Assembly: GCA_019244235.1 (NCBI GenBank)
Contig: JAFASY010000039.1
Span: forward strand, 1-51,539
Reading direction: 5' to 3'
Origin: Chroococcidiopsidaceae cyanobacterium CP_BM_ER_R8_30
GTDB taxonomy: Bacteria > Cyanobacteriota > Cyanobacteriia > Cyanobacteriales > Chroococcidiopsidaceae
Length of the DNA: 51,539 nucleotides
Below, one piece after another: positions 34,644 to 43,739 of the stretch; the stretch's first letter is position 1; the number at the start of each line of letters is the position of its first letter. A program made the translations under genes and the position numbers. Below the pieces are notes generated by a model. The model saw only the letters and a program-made list of their open reading frames with translations. It did no database searches and was not told where the DNA came from.

Positions 34644-35810
34644 ATGAACATAGATACATTTACCAAACAGCTCCAAGGGATGCACAACCGCTTGGAGCTA
34701 CTAACGCAAGCCACAGTTGCTACGGTTCAGGAGCAATCAGATTTGCTGCTACCTAGAGTCTTAAAAGAACTGGGGACTGCCTCAGAAGAACTGCAAGTGG
34801 CTATAGAGGAGCTGTTACAGCAGACTGAGGCATTGATAACTGCACGAGCTGCGGTGGCAGCTCAACGCCAGCAATACCTTGAGTTGTTCGATAGAGCACC
34901 ATCCCCTTGCTTAGTAACTGATGAGCTGGGGACAATTCAGGAAGCCAATCAAGCTGCCGCCCAACTCCTCAAGGTTGAGCCACAGTTCTTACTAGGTAAG
35001 CCACTGCTCCTTTTTATTGCAAAGGAAGAGCAAGAGCTGTTTCATTGCCAACTACGCTGGCTGCAAAAAACTCTAGAGTCTGAGGAGTTCATCGTACAGC
35101 TTTGTCCGCGTGATTGTGAACCCTTGGTTGCAACTGTGGCGGTGACTCCTGTGACTAATGGCGAAGGTAAGCCGACTACTCTATATATATGGGTACGAAA
35201 CGTAGCTAAACAGAGGCTTGCGGCGGTCGAGCCAGACTCTGACCTATTAGAATACTCCTGGAAAGTGTATGCCAAAGGAGAGCTAATTCCTCTCCCATCC
35301 CAAACGATTTGGCAAGTCCGTGAAGGTGTAGTTAAGCTAAGCACAGTGAGCGCTGATGGTTCCCAAGTGTTAGTAGGATTGGCTGGACCTGGGATACCCT
35401 TTGGCTCTAGTCTGAGCGTACAACAGACATGTCGAGCTACAGCTCTAACGAAGGTAGAGCTAGTCCGTTTTTCCTTCACACAGCTTGCAACTACCCCGCA
35501 TCTTGCACAGACCCTCTTACCTCATATTCAGCGACGGCTACAACAGACTGAATCCCTGTTAGCTATAGTTGGAAAGCGACATGTCAAAGACCGATTGTTT
35601 TCTCTGTTGCAGCTATTGAAACAAAACTTTGGTCACCCGACACTGCAAGGAGTTCGGCTCTCAATTCGCTTCACGCATCAAGATCTAGCCGATGCCTGCT
35701 CTACTACCAGGGTGACAATCACGCGACTGCTTTGCCACTTACAGGAGCAAGGGAAAATTGCCTATGATTCCAAAAAACATATCATTTTCATGCAGGAAAT
35801 CGATCCCTGA
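34644..35810 (+). CDS. PAS domain fused to a Crp/Fnr-type regulator
   Basis: 388 residues. The N-terminus (about 1-75) is helical, probably a coiled coil. A PAS domain spans about 80-195 (QQYLELFDRAPSPCLVTDE, IQEANQAAAQLL). A Crp-type barrel spans about 205-300 (QTIWQVREGVVKL, VGLAGPGIPFG), and a winged helix lies at the C-terminus (about 340-380; FTHQDLADACSTTRVTITRLL). The PAS domain may sense redox, light or a ligand and alter DNA binding. The PAS segment resembles that of the PAS-receiver protein at 38831 (both have QQ/HQRYYDLF..AP and LLVGKP-like stretches), suggesting shared ancestry. Confidence 0.82.
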   Translation: MNIDTFTKQLQGMHNRLELLTQATVATVQEQSDLLLPRVLKELGTASEELQVAIEELLQQTEALITARAAVAAQRQQYLELFDRAPSPCLVTDELGTIQEANQAAAQLLKVEPQFLLGKPLLLFIAKEEQELFHCQLRWLQKTLESEEFIVQLCPRDCEPLVATVAVTPVTNGEGKPTTLYIWVRNVAKQRLAAVEPDSDLLEYSWKVYAKGELIPLPSQTIWQVREGVVKLSTVSADGSQVLVGLAGPGIPFGSSLSVQQTCRATALTKVELVRFSFTQLATTPHLAQTLLPHIQRRLQQTESLLAIVGKRHVKDRLFSLLQLLKQNFGHPTLQGVRLSIRFTHQDLADACSTTRVTITRLLCHLQEQGKIAYDSKKHIIFMQEIDP

Positions 35811-35867
35811 ACTGCTCGTACCCTCTCAGGATAGGTGGCAACTTCCAATTCAGAGTGGTAAACTCTG

Positions 35868-35910
35868 CTCAAAGCATCAGCCGGAGTTCTACTCCGGCTG
35901 ATGCTTTGAG
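35868..35910. repeat. Perfect palindrome, 20-base arms, 3-base loop (GCCGGAG-core)
   Basis: CTCAAAGCATCAGCCGGAGT (35868-35887), loop TCT, and an exact reverse complement at 35891-35910. It contains the GCCGGAG/CTCCGGC core shared with the insert in lipA and the hairpin at 5473. It lies between the PAS-regulator stop and malQ; it could end the upstream transcript, but there is no T-run. Confidence 0.75.
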
Positions 35911-35940
35911 TAAACTCAATTTCATCTCGTTTACAGCTCT

Positions 35941-37476
35941 ATGACCCCTTCCTCTGAATCCCAACCTGACATTTTTAGCACTAGAAGCAGCGGGATTCTA
36001 CTCCATCCCACCTCTTTTCCTGGTCGATTTGGTATTGGCGATCTGGGAGCAGCAGCCTACCAGTTTGTCGATTTTCTTGCCGATACCAATCAACAACTTT
36101 GGCAAGTCCTGCCTTTAGGACCTATAGCCTTTGGTAACTCTCCCTACATGAGTTACTCAGCTTTGGCAGGTAATCCTCTACTTATTAGCTTGGAGCTATT
36201 GCAAGGGGAAGGATTTCTCAAACCTGAAGACTTTGAGCAACTGCCGCAATTCTCCGACGACCGCGTTGAGTATGACCAAGTAACCGCCATCAAAATAGCC
36301 TTACTTAAGCAGGCAAGTGACAACTTCAAAAAGATGGCAACGCCTGAACGCAAAGAACAATTTCAGCAGTTCTGTGAGAGTAAAGCTGATTGGTTAGATG
36401 ACTATGCCCTGTTCATGGCGCTCAAGCATACCCATAACGGAGCTAGTTGGTATACTTGGGAACCAGAGCTTGCCAAGCGACAGCCCGAAGCAATCGATGC
36501 CTGTAAGCAACAGTTGTCAGCAGAAATCTTTTTCGAGCAATTCCTACAGTTTGAGTTCTTCCGACAGTGGACTGACTTGCGACAGTATGCTAATTCCAAA
36601 GGAATTCGGATTATCGGAGACATTCCTATCTATGTTGCCCACGATAGCGCCGATACCTGGGCGAATCCAGCTAACTTCTGCTTAGATGAAGCGACAGGAG
36701 AACCAACACTAATGGCAGGCACTCCCCCAGATGCCTTTAGTGAGACCGGACAATTGTGGGGCAATCCTATTTATAACTGGGACTACCTGCAACAGTCTGG
36801 TTTTCACTGGTGGATTCAGCGTTTTCAGGCAATGCTCGATTATGTCGATCTAATTCGCATCGATCATTTCCTAGGATTTGAGGCATATTGGGCGGTTCCT
36901 CAAGGTGAGCAGTATGCTACCAATGGAAGTTGGATTAAAGCTCCTGGCAAAGAGTTTTTTGAAGTGCTGCGACAAAAATTAGGGACGTTACCTATCTTGG
37001 CGGAAGATTTGGGAACGGTAACTCCTGAAGCAATCGCTCTGCGAGACTATTTTGGGTTTCCGGGGATGAAAGTGCTGCAATTTGCCTTTAACGAAGATTT
37101 TAGGTGTCCCTACCTGCCGTTCAACTATCCACCCAACTGCGTAGTTTATACTGGCACCCACGACAATGACACAACTGTTAGCTGGTATGAAAAGTTACCA
37201 GAGTATGCTCAAAAGAATGTCTTGACCTATTTAGGCTGCATCAGTCCAGAGGGGTTGCATTGGGACATGATTCGCTTGGCATTTAGCTCAGTCGCTAATC
37301 TGGCTATTATTCCGTTGCAAGATATTCTGGGGTTGGGTAGTGAAGCTCGCATGAACTTTCCTGGTCAAGCTGAGGGGAATTGGGAGTGGCGCTATCGAGC
37401 TGAAGCGTTGAGCGATGAAATTCGCCATCGTCTTGGACACCTAACTTGGTTTTTGGGTCGGGCTCCGGTCAAGTAG
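35941..37476 (+). CDS. malQ: 4-alpha-glucanotransferase (amylomaltase)
   Basis: 511 residues, GH77 family and the usual length. It transfers alpha-1,4-glucan segments between maltooligosaccharides during glycogen turnover in the cytosol. The N-terminal SGILLHPTSFPGRFGIGDLG and QLWQVLPLGPIAFGNSPYMS are conserved. Catalytic residues lie in LIRIDHFLGF (nucleophile Asp), LAEDLGTVTPE (acid/base Glu) and YTGTHDNDTT (third carboxylate). ATG at 35941. The last 8 bases overlap the convergent CheR gene. Confidence 0.96.
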   Translation: MTPSSESQPDIFSTRSSGILLHPTSFPGRFGIGDLGAAAYQFVDFLADTNQQLWQVLPLGPIAFGNSPYMSYSALAGNPLLISLELLQGEGFLKPEDFEQLPQFSDDRVEYDQVTAIKIALLKQASDNFKKMATPERKEQFQQFCESKADWLDDYALFMALKHTHNGASWYTWEPELAKRQPEAIDACKQQLSAEIFFEQFLQFEFFRQWTDLRQYANSKGIRIIGDIPIYVAHDSADTWANPANFCLDEATGEPTLMAGTPPDAFSETGQLWGNPIYNWDYLQQSGFHWWIQRFQAMLDYVDLIRIDHFLGFEAYWAVPQGEQYATNGSWIKAPGKEFFEVLRQKLGTLPILAEDLGTVTPEAIALRDYFGFPGMKVLQFAFNEDFRCPYLPFNYPPNCVVYTGTHDNDTTVSWYEKLPEYAQKNVLTYLGCISPEGLHWDMIRLAFSSVANLAIIPLQDILGLGSEARMNFPGQAEGNWEWRYRAEALSDEIRHRLGHLTWFLGRAPVK

Positions 37477-38704
37477 GCGTTGTATTGAGAAAGGTCAATA
37501 TGATGCCTAGCAATTGTTTCTCAAAGTTGAAGACAGGCGCGATCGCAATATTGAAATACCTTGTGCTTTGTGAGGTGCTCCATTTGATATTCTTCAAAAT
37601 CACCGGACGACAATAGTGGTCAAACTTTGTGATTAGATCGTGGAAGCCGAGAAGTTTTCCAGGTTCGAGTTCTTGAAAGGCACGGTTCCTATCGTTGGGT
37701 GTTAATCCAAATAAGAGAATTGCCTGCTTGTTTGCACCGATCAAGTCACCGTTGAGACCAACAGCTAGCTGGGCAACAGGGCTAGTCTCAAATGCAGTTT
37801 GCCAGAATTGGCTCTGGGTTGTTAAGAGTTCGGTTGATTGCTTTTGACTAGATCTGGGAGTGATGGACAAAAGTTCCTCCAGTGCCAAATTTGCCCCTTT
37901 GGCATAAATCCGGTGCTTTAGATGAACAGGTGTAAAAATTTCCCTGTGGTAAGTCAACATTTCTGCCTGACCCAGGAACAGAAAGCCAGTGTTTTTGAGG
38001 GCAAAGTGCAAACGAGCCAAGATAGATGTTTGAGCTTCTTTATCGAAATACATAAGTACATTACGGCATATCAACAAATCTACCTGAGAGATAGGAGCAT
38101 CCTGAGTTAAGTTATGCTGACCAAAGAAGATGGTGCGGCGCAATTTTCGGTGAAAAACGTAGCCCTGTTCAGTTTGCTCAAAGTATTTCTCAAGCAAATT
38201 TGGAGGAATGCCTGTAATCTCTAGAGTGCTGTAAGTCCCTTGTCTAGCCTGTTGCAATGCAGCTTCATCTGCATCGGTGGCGTAGCATTGAACTCGTTCG
38301 AGGCAGAATTCGATGCCTAATGCTTCTGCTAGTAAGAGCAGGAGACTATAGATTTCTTGCCCGGTTGCACAACCCGCACTCCAAACTCGAATCCGCTCAT
38401 CAGGCTGCTTGTTGGCAACAATCTTGGGAATGATGATGGTAGCTAGATAAGCCCAAGCGTCGCACTCTCGGAAAAAGCTGGTGAAGTTAATCAGAACGTC
38501 ATCTAAGAGGGCATGGCACTCTTCAGGATGACCTTGCAAATACCGTAAGTAATTCTGATAGGTATCCATCTGGATAGTCTGCATCCGGTGCCTAAACCGC
38601 CGCATTAAGGTCGAGCGTTTATAGCCTGTCAAGTCACACCCGCGCTTGTGCTTGAGGTAGTCCAACAAGGCTTCAAATTCGGGATTAGCTTCGTTTAGGC
38701 TCAT
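37469..38704 (-). CDS. CheR-type protein-glutamate methyltransferase with C-terminal PAS domain
   Basis: 411 residues from the ATG at 38704; an in-frame TTG at 38749 would add 15. The N-terminal helical domain (about 5-65, with TGYKRSTLMRRFRHRM) recognises receptors. The SAM domain has VWSAGCATGQEIYSL near 115 and LLICRNVLMYFD near 205. A PAS-like domain lies at about 285-405 (FETSPVAQLAVGLNGDLIGANKQA). There is no CheB domain, unlike the large CheB-CheR-PAS kinases, so it may be a split part of such a system. A histidine-kinase tail remnant and a PAS-receiver gene lie just upstream on the same strand. Confidence 0.88.
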   Translation of the reverse strand: MSLNEANPEFEALLDYLKHKRGCDLTGYKRSTLMRRFRHRMQTIQMDTYQNYLRYLQGHPEECHALLDDVLINFTSFFRECDAWAYLATIIIPKIVANKQPDERIRVWSAGCATGQEIYSLLLLLAEALGIEFCLERVQCYATDADEAALQQARQGTYSTLEITGIPPNLLEKYFEQTEQGYVFHRKLRRTIFFGQHNLTQDAPISQVDLLICRNVLMYFDKEAQTSILARLHFALKNTGFLFLGQAEMLTYHREIFTPVHLKHRIYAKGANLALEELLSITPRSSQKQSTELLTTQSQFWQTAFETSPVAQLAVGLNGDLIGANKQAILLFGLTPNDRNRAFQELEPGKLLGFHDLITKFDHYCRPVILKNIKWSTSQSTRYFNIAIAPVFNFEKQLLGIILTFLNTTPT

Positions 38705-38752
38705 AGTAGATTGGGAACTGAGATTTGAGAGGTTGGAGGTTTGACCCAATCA

Positions 38753-38806
38753 TTAGTTAGTGGTTTTTAGCAGCGGTAGTTTGACGATAAAGGTTGCCCC
38801 GGCAAT
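38753..38806 (-). pseudogene. Remnant of a histidine kinase 3' end
   Basis: Minus-strand codons ending at TAA 38753-38755 read IAGATFIVKLPLLKTTN, the typical last strand of a histidine kinase ATPase domain (G.GATF.V.LPL). Nothing before it is kinase-like: the PAS-receiver stop is only about 25 bases upstream. It looks like the tail left after deletion of a kinase gene that once stood between the PAS-receiver and CheR genes. Confidence 0.55.
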
Positions 38807-38830
38807 TCAGTTTTAAGTTAGTCCTACGAA

Positions 38831-39868
38831 TCATGCTTCTACCCTAGAAGCCTGTCCAGCCAGTTGAGCTACCATCTCAATCCACTCAGTCGGTTGAGCC
38901 AGCTTGTGCAGATGTGCCTCAAATCCAGCACTCAGAGCCTTTTCTCGGTCCTCGTCCAGATAAGCTGTAATTGCGGCTGCAGGAATACGCTTTCTCTGGC
39001 TAGATTCCCAAGCTCGGATTTGTCGAATCAAGCTGTAGCCATCTCCATTGGGCATCCGAATGTCGCTTAGTAACACATCGGGATGAAATTCTTCCAATGC
39101 CTCCAACGCTGCAGCTGCATTTGCTACTGCCATCACACGAATGCCGCATGACTGGAAAACGGCTGTGATGAACTCACGCACATCAGCTTCGTCATCAACG
39201 ACAAGCACATGCAATCCATCGAGGGATTGAGGTAACTGTGGCATCAGCATTAGTCCTTCTGCTCGAATTTCTTCCAGATTTTGTTGCTGGGGGAGTTGAG
39301 CAACTCTCTGCTGATATTGGCTGATGTCGTACACTCCAATCCGCAGAGCTTCAATTAAACCAGACTGGTTGCAACTAAGCGCCACATGCAACTGAGCAAC
39401 GAATGGCTCTCTTTTTCGTGGACACAGGCTGAACTCCCAAATCTGCACCTCATTAGTTTGTGAGAGTTGGCTTAGCCTGATGCGAAAGGCTCGACGAGTG
39501 TCTTCTGCCACAAGTACTGCAAAGGGTTTACCTACCAGCAAGGGCTGTGGCACGTTCAGCAATTGAGCGATCGCTTGGTTCGCTTCCAGGATTATGCCAT
39601 TGGCATCGGTGACTAAGTAGGCAAACGGAGCAGCGTGAAATAAATCGTAATAGCGTTGATGTTCTGCGGTGAGCCGCTGATTCTGCTTGAGCAGCGTTTC
39701 CTCAACAATCTCGGCTGTCTCCAAACTCGTTTGCATCTCCTCATAGAGCACGTGCAAATCTTCAAGCGCAGCGGCAATTTTCTGCCAATCTTTCACGTCT
39801 TCCCTTGGCAATGTTGCAATTCGCCGCCAAATCTCTTGAGAATAGGCTCTAAGCTGTTCGTCACCCAT
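38831..39868 (-). CDS. PAS domain - receiver domain signalling protein
   Basis: 345 residues. A coiled coil (about 30-68) leads into a PAS domain (about 70-185; YYDLFHAAPFAYLVTDANG). A receiver domain follows (about 217-335): acidic pair in LVVDDEADV, phosphoacceptor in VLLSDIRMPNGDG, and threonine in AAITAY. Where receivers usually read K-P, this one has HKLAQPTEW, so the lysine site may be shifted. There is no kinase or output domain; it probably took phosphate from a kinase whose tail survives at 38753-38806. ATG at 39866-39868. Confidence 0.85.
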   Translation of the reverse strand: MGDEQLRAYSQEIWRRIATLPREDVKDWQKIAAALEDLHVLYEEMQTSLETAEIVEETLLKQNQRLTAEHQRYYDLFHAAPFAYLVTDANGIILEANQAIAQLLNVPQPLLVGKPFAVLVAEDTRRAFRIRLSQLSQTNEVQIWEFSLCPRKREPFVAQLHVALSCNQSGLIEALRIGVYDISQYQQRVAQLPQQQNLEEIRAEGLMLMPQLPQSLDGLHVLVVDDEADVREFITAVFQSCGIRVMAVANAAAALEALEEFHPDVLLSDIRMPNGDGYSLIRQIRAWESSQRKRIPAAAITAYLDEDREKALSAGFEAHLHKLAQPTEWIEMVAQLAGQASRVEA

Positions 39869-40039
39869 AATTCCTGCCTAATGATGTCGCCTATCCACTG
39901 GCTCCATACCTGGTATTTATTCTACTTATTTGCCGCTCTGTGAGAGCGACATGAAAATTATAGAATTTGACTCCAGTTTGTTGAGAGATAACAGGAGTCA
40001 TCGCTAAAGTGAATATACATCACACTCCACACTTTGCTC

Positions 40040-41428
40040 ATGACGCGACGTATTATAGACATCCTGCGCCTTGGTCAGCCTGATGAGGCAGTAACAATCA
40101 AGGGTTGGGTTCGCACGAAACGGGAATTAAAGGGGTTTGCTTTTATTGAAGTCAACGATGGCTCATCTCTTGCCAGCCTGCAAGTCGTACTGAATCCAGA
40201 ACTGGAAAACTATGACTTACTGCTGAAGCAATTGAATACAGGTGCTTCGGTGGAAGTATCTGGGGTGCTGGTGCCTTCTCTTGGTAAAGAGCAACGAATT
40301 GAATTAAAGGCTGAGATACTACAGGTTTACGGAGAAGCAGATCCACAAAACTACCCGCTACAGAAGAAACGCCATTCGTTCGAGTTTCTGCGAACAATTG
40401 GACATTTGCGCTCCCGTACTAATAGCTTTGGTGCTGTGTTTCGAGTGCGCAATGCCTGCGCCACCGCTATCCATCAGTTCTTCCAAGAACGGGGCTTTTT
40501 GTGGATTCATACCCCAATCATTACCAGAAATGATTGTGAAGGGGCGGGGGAACTATTCACTGTGACAAGCCTGAATTTAAAGCAAGTCCCACGGACGGCT
40601 TCCCAAGAAGTCGATTATAGTCAGGACTTTTTCGGTGGACCAGCGTATCTTACTGTTAGTGGTCAGTTGGAAGCCGAAGTCATGGCGATGGCTTTCAGCA
40701 ATGTCTACACCTTCGGTCCCACCTTCCGGGCAGAGAACTCCAATACCTCTCGGCACTTAGCAGAATTTTGGATGGTAGAGCCAGAAATGGCATTCTGTGA
40801 CCTCCAAGGTAATATGGATCTAGCTGAAGCCTTCTTGAAGCATGTCTTTGGATTTGTGTTGGAGACATGCCCGGAAGATATGCAGTTTTTTAACCAGCGA
40901 ATTGATAACTCCGTTTTAGCAACTGCTGAAAATATTATCAACAATCAGTTCGAGCGCATCACCTATACAGAAGTGATCGCTCTATTAGAAAAAGCCGACT
41001 GCTCTTTTGAGTATCCTGTTAGCTGGGGCTTGGATTTACAATCTGAACACGAGCGCTATCTGGCTGAGCAGCTATTTAAAAAGCCAGTTATTGTTACCGA
41101 CTACCCAGTTGGTATCAAAGCTTTTTATATGCGCCTAAATGATGACGAAAAGACGGTCCGAGCCATGGATGTCCTTGCCCCCAAAATTGGCGAAATTATT
41201 GGCGGTTCTCAACGGGAAGAACGACTAGAAGTTCTAGAACGGCGGATGCAAAGTCAAGGACTGAACCCAGAAGATTTGTGGTGGTATCTGGATTTGCGTC
41301 GCTATGGCACAGTCCCCCATGCTGGCTTTGGACTGGGTTTTGAGCGATTAGTACAGTTTATGACAGGAATGGGAAATATTCGCGATGTGATCCCATTTCC
41401 CCGCACTCCGTTGAGTGCTGAGTTTTAA
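40040..41428 (+). CDS. asnS: Asparaginyl-tRNA synthetase
   Basis: 462 residues from the ATG at 40040 ([10 protein letters not shown]); the in-frame TTG two codons earlier is not needed. It is a class IIb synthetase that charges tRNA(Asn). The N-terminal OB-fold anticodon domain (about 15-105; [21 protein letters not shown]) is followed by the catalytic core: motif 2 in [22 protein letters not shown] and motif 3 in [21 protein letters not shown]. The [10 protein letters not shown] ending is AsnRS-like rather than AspRS. Confidence 0.95.
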   Translation: MTRRIIDILRLGQPDEAVTIKGWVRTKRELKGFAFIEVNDGSSLASLQVVLNPELENYDLLLKQLNTGASVEVSGVLVPSLGKEQRIELKAEILQVYGEADPQNYPLQKKRHSFEFLRTIGHLRSRTNSFGAVFRVRNACATAIHQFFQERGFLWIHTPIITRNDCEGAGELFTVTSLNLKQVPRTASQEVDYSQDFFGGPAYLTVSGQLEAEVMAMAFSNVYTFGPTFRAENSNTSRHLAEFWMVEPEMAFCDLQGNMDLAEAFLKHVFGFVLETCPEDMQFFNQRIDNSVLATAENIINNQFERITYTEVIALLEKADCSFEYPVSWGLDLQSEHERYLAEQLFKKPVIVTDYPVGIKAFYMRLNDDEKTVRAMDVLAPKIGEIIGGSQREERLEVLERRMQSQGLNPEDLWWYLDLRRYGTVPHAGFGLGFERLVQFMTGMGNIRDVIPFPRTPLSAEF

Positions 41429-41446
41429 GTTGTCTCTCCCTTTTAC

Positions 41447-41632
41447 CTAAAACTTTGGACCTACATTCCAACGATTCTCCAGTACAGCCTCAGAGTAGAC
41501 AGGCAAAAAAGAGTGTAGCTGCACACTGAATTCAATTGCATTTTTCCCCTTCCCTCTGTAAAATTCAACATTATAAACGTAAAGCCCGGTATCTCGACTG
41601 ATTAACTGCACTTTAAGAGGAGAGTCTTTCAT
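41447..41632 (-). CDS. Possible small hypothetical protein
   Basis: 61 residues from an ATG at 41632 (MKDSPLKVQL). The pattern of alternating hydrophobic and polar residues (QLISRDTGLYVYNVEFY, then GKNAIEFSVQLHSF) looks protein-like, mostly beta. No family is recognised and no ribosome site is seen. It fills the gap between asnS and the NIL-domain gene in the opposite orientation. Confidence 0.3.
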   Translation of the reverse strand: MKDSPLKVQLISRDTGLYVYNVEFYRGKGKNAIEFSVQLHSFLPVYSEAVLENRWNVGPKF

Positions 41633-41725
41633 AGGATTGTGGGAAAGTATTATCAAGCTTCGGCTGATGTCTTACCGTCTTCACACTTGTACTGAAAGAA
41701 ATCCTGAAATGTAAGGAGGCTACCT

Positions 41726-42043
41726 ATGGTGATTCAAAGAAATGACAACCTTCAAACCGATTCGATTGACTCTTTGGGAGATCAAAGACCGACCCAGACA
41801 CGGCTAAAGATCCGTATTCCCAAAGCTTTTCATGAAGAACCAATTATTTCGCGGCTGGTTTCTCAATACGGTGTCACTGTCAACATCACAGCAGCACTGT
41901 TGAGTGCTAATGCGCGAGATGATGGTTGGTTTGACTTGGAATTACGAGGCACAACCCTCCAGATCCAAAGCGCTCTCATCTACCTAGATGAACTCAATTT
42001 AGAAACTTGGGGTCAGTCTAACGCGGAAGAAGATGGCTGGTAA
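41726..42043 (+). CDS. NIL-domain protein
   Basis: 105 residues. The NIL domain (about 23-98) is a small ferredoxin-like fold found at the end of methionine ABC transporter ATPases and as stand-alone proteins in cyanobacteria; it may bind methionine or another small ligand. Visible features: TRLKIRIPKAFHEEPIISRL, YGVTVNITAALLSANARDDGWFDLEL in two pieces, and the acidic C-terminus. AAGGAGGC lies about 8 bases before the ATG, a very strong ribosome site. It ends one base before the convergent response-regulator gene. Confidence 0.85.
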   Translation: MVIQRNDNLQTDSIDSLGDQRPTQTRLKIRIPKAFHEEPIISRLVSQYGVTVNITAALLSANARDDGWFDLELRGTTLQIQSALIYLDELNLETWGQSNAEEDGW

Positions 42044-42715
42044 CTATGCCATGTGATTCTCAATTGCCCAACGCGCTAGCTCAGTGCGATTATTCAACTG
42101 AGTTTTACCCAGCATATTAGACACATGGCTCTCTACTGTACGTTGACTGACATTCAGTTCAGCAGCAATTTCACGGTTAGCTAGACCTCTAGCAACAAAT
42201 TGGACAACTTTTAGCTCGGTCGTGGTCAGGTGGACATCAAAATGCACCCGATCGCTAATCCTTGGTCCATTGTTGGTTCGATCGTTATCGCGCTGAATCA
42301 GATCTATGGTTCGTCTCAGAGTCGATTCTACCTGTGCTACTAATTCTTCTGGCTCAAACGGTTTTACCATATAGACATCTGCCCCAGTATTCAATCCCTT
42401 GATCCGGTCTTGGCTTTGACCCTTAGCGGAAAGGAAAAGGACGGGAACTAAGTTGGTGCGCTCGTCTTCTCTAACTTGCTTGACGAAGGTGTAGCCGTCC
42501 ATCTCTGGCATCATTACGTCACAGATAATCATGTTTGGGACATCATGAGCTAACACTTCTAGGGCTTCCCGACCGTTTTCAGCAGTGATAACCTCATATC
42601 CACGGAATTCTAAGTAATCCTTAACGAGTAATATGAGGTTAGGGTCGTCATCAATCAGCAGCAGTCTTTTTTGATCTCTTACGCTGGGTTCTTTCATACC
42701 TTTGTTACTCATCAT
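42044..42715 (-). CDS. LuxR/NarL-type response regulator
   Basis: 223 residues. Receiver domain at about 17-130: LLLIDDDPN (acidic pair), MIICDVMMPEMDG (phosphoacceptor), LFLSAKG, and the lysine in YMVKPFEPEELV. A LuxR-type helix-turn-helix follows at about 160-220 (LTTTELKVVQFVARGLANREIAAEL, in pieces, then SQRTVESHVSNMLGKTQL). It is a DNA-binding regulator phosphorylated by an unlinked kinase; no partner gene is nearby. It resembles the NarL-type regulators conserved across cyanobacteria, but I cannot assign the ortholog. The ATG at 42715 is taken; two others are in frame (42712, 42697). Confidence 0.9.
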   Translation of the reverse strand: MMSNKGMKEPSVRDQKRLLLIDDDPNLILLVKDYLEFRGYEVITAENGREALEVLAHDVPNMIICDVMMPEMDGYTFVKQVREDERTNLVPVLFLSAKGQSQDRIKGLNTGADVYMVKPFEPEELVAQVESTLRRTIDLIQRDNDRTNNGPRISDRVHFDVHLTTTELKVVQFVARGLANREIAAELNVSQRTVESHVSNMLGKTQLNNRTELARWAIENHMA

Positions 42716-43081
42716 GTGTGGGGATAACGGAATTTTTTAATAGTCTTTAGTGACATCATTTGCTGAATACTTGCATTCTACCGAATCCACTGTCAGCTAC
42801 TCTGAATTAGAAAAGCTGTTGCTACTTGTAAAGAGAAACAACAGTCATAATACTGAGTCTTAAATAATGCCTAATGCCCTATTATACATTTTTTTTCGAG
42901 ATAGGCCCTTCATAAAGGAAATAACTTATGAGCTGCTGTTCATCGCTTGGATAAGCTGTCGGGCAAAAAATCCATTCTGTCTAGCAGTACTAGATGAGTT
43001 CTCACCGGGAGATTTCTTGTCAACGGCTTAGGTTTTTTTAACGAAATATATAATGTCCTACATAGCGTTATGCTCAAGCTC
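42716..43081. other. Intergenic region, nothing recognised
   Basis: 366 bases, A+T-rich, between the response-regulator start and the ferredoxin gene's stop, both on the minus strand. It should hold the response-regulator promoter. Only very short open frames occur, and I find no hairpin with a T-run. Confidence 0.35.
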
Positions 43082-43534
43082 TTAACTCAATGTGGCAGGC
43101 TCTGGTAAAGGATGGGTTAAGAAGGCGTATTCTGCCACAACTTGATTATTAATGAGATGCTCCTGGATGATCCGCTCGATAACTTCAGGAGTTGCTTCAC
43201 GATACCAAACACCTTCTGGATAGACAATTAAAATTGGTCCCTTAGTGCAGATTCGCAAACAGTTGGCTTTAGTGCGGAAGATACAGCTTTGGCGAACGTC
43301 TGTTGGTTTATCGAGTGTTAACTGTTTCAGACGCTTTTTCAAGTAATTCCAAGATTCTAGACTAGCTTCCTTTGAGCAGCATTGGGGTAGAGTCTGGTCA
43401 GCACAAATAAAAACATGCCGCTGAATGTAAGGTATTCCCAGAGCTTGCACGCCAGTTGCCAAAGCGTCTTTGTCCTGGGGTTGCAAAGTTTCAGGAATTT
43501 CAGCACTAGGCTGGGTAGATGTATTGTCAGTCAT
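43082..43534 (-). CDS. Thioredoxin-like [2Fe-2S] ferredoxin family protein
   Basis: 150 residues from the ATG at 43534 ([10 protein letters not shown]). Residues about 38-140 match thioredoxin-like ferredoxins: [15 protein letters not shown] supplies the first cysteines and [21 protein letters not shown] the CxxxC pair, followed by [10 protein letters not shown]. These proteins carry one [2Fe-2S] cluster and act in electron transfer; the partner here is unknown. The N-terminal ~35 residues are a polar extension. Confidence 0.88.
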   Translation of the reverse strand: MTDNTSTQPSAEIPETLQPQDKDALATGVQALGIPYIQRHVFICADQTLPQCCSKEASLESWNYLKKRLKQLTLDKPTDVRQSCIFRTKANCLRICTKGPILIVYPEGVWYREATPEVIERIIQEHLINNQVVAEYAFLTHPLPEPATLS

Positions 43535-43600
43535 CGTCTTGAATGTATGAGGACACCACAATTATATGTAGTCAGCCCCCATTACCCCACTGCCCCTAAT

Positions 43601-43615
43601 CCCCACAAAGTGGGG
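43601..43615. repeat. Short C/G hairpin in a C-rich intergenic patch
   Basis: CCCCAC (43601-43606), loop AAA, GTGGGG (43610-43615), in a patch (43575-43640) of C-runs. Similar CCCCACAAAGTGGGG units look like a dispersed repeat. It lies just upstream of the groES control region. Confidence 0.4.
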
Positions 43616-43641
43616 ACCCCGAGTTCCCCATCACCCCCATT

Positions 43642-43657
43642 GTTCGGAAAGCCGTAC
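43642..43657 (+). promoter_or_regulatory. K-box of the groESL promoter
   Basis: GTTCGGAAAGCCGTAC fits exactly the cyanobacterial K-box pattern GTTCGG-NNAN-CCNNAC described upstream of groESL1, which mediates light-dependent control. It lies 40 bases upstream of the CIRCE element. Confidence 0.7.
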
Positions 43658-43668
43658 ACACAATTTAG

Positions 43669-43698
43669 TTGCCATCGCTGACGGCTTTCAGCTAAATT
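43669..43698 (+). promoter_or_regulatory. Candidate groESL promoter
   Basis: TTGCCA (43669-43674) and TAAATT (43693-43698) separated by 18 bases resemble -35 and -10 boxes. The -10 overlaps the first bases of the CIRCE operator, so HrcA binding would block polymerase. Confidence 0.45.
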
Positions 43699-43723
43699 AG
43701 CACTCAGGAGTTGAGAGTGCTAA
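43697..43723 (+). promoter_or_regulatory. CIRCE operator (HrcA site)
   Basis: TTAGCACTC, nine-base spacer, GAGTGCTAA: an exact match to the CIRCE consensus inverted repeat. HrcA represses groESL here until heat or unfolded protein relieves it. It lies 17 bases before groES. Confidence 0.95.
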
Positions 43724-43739
43724 CTCTGGAGAAATTTGT

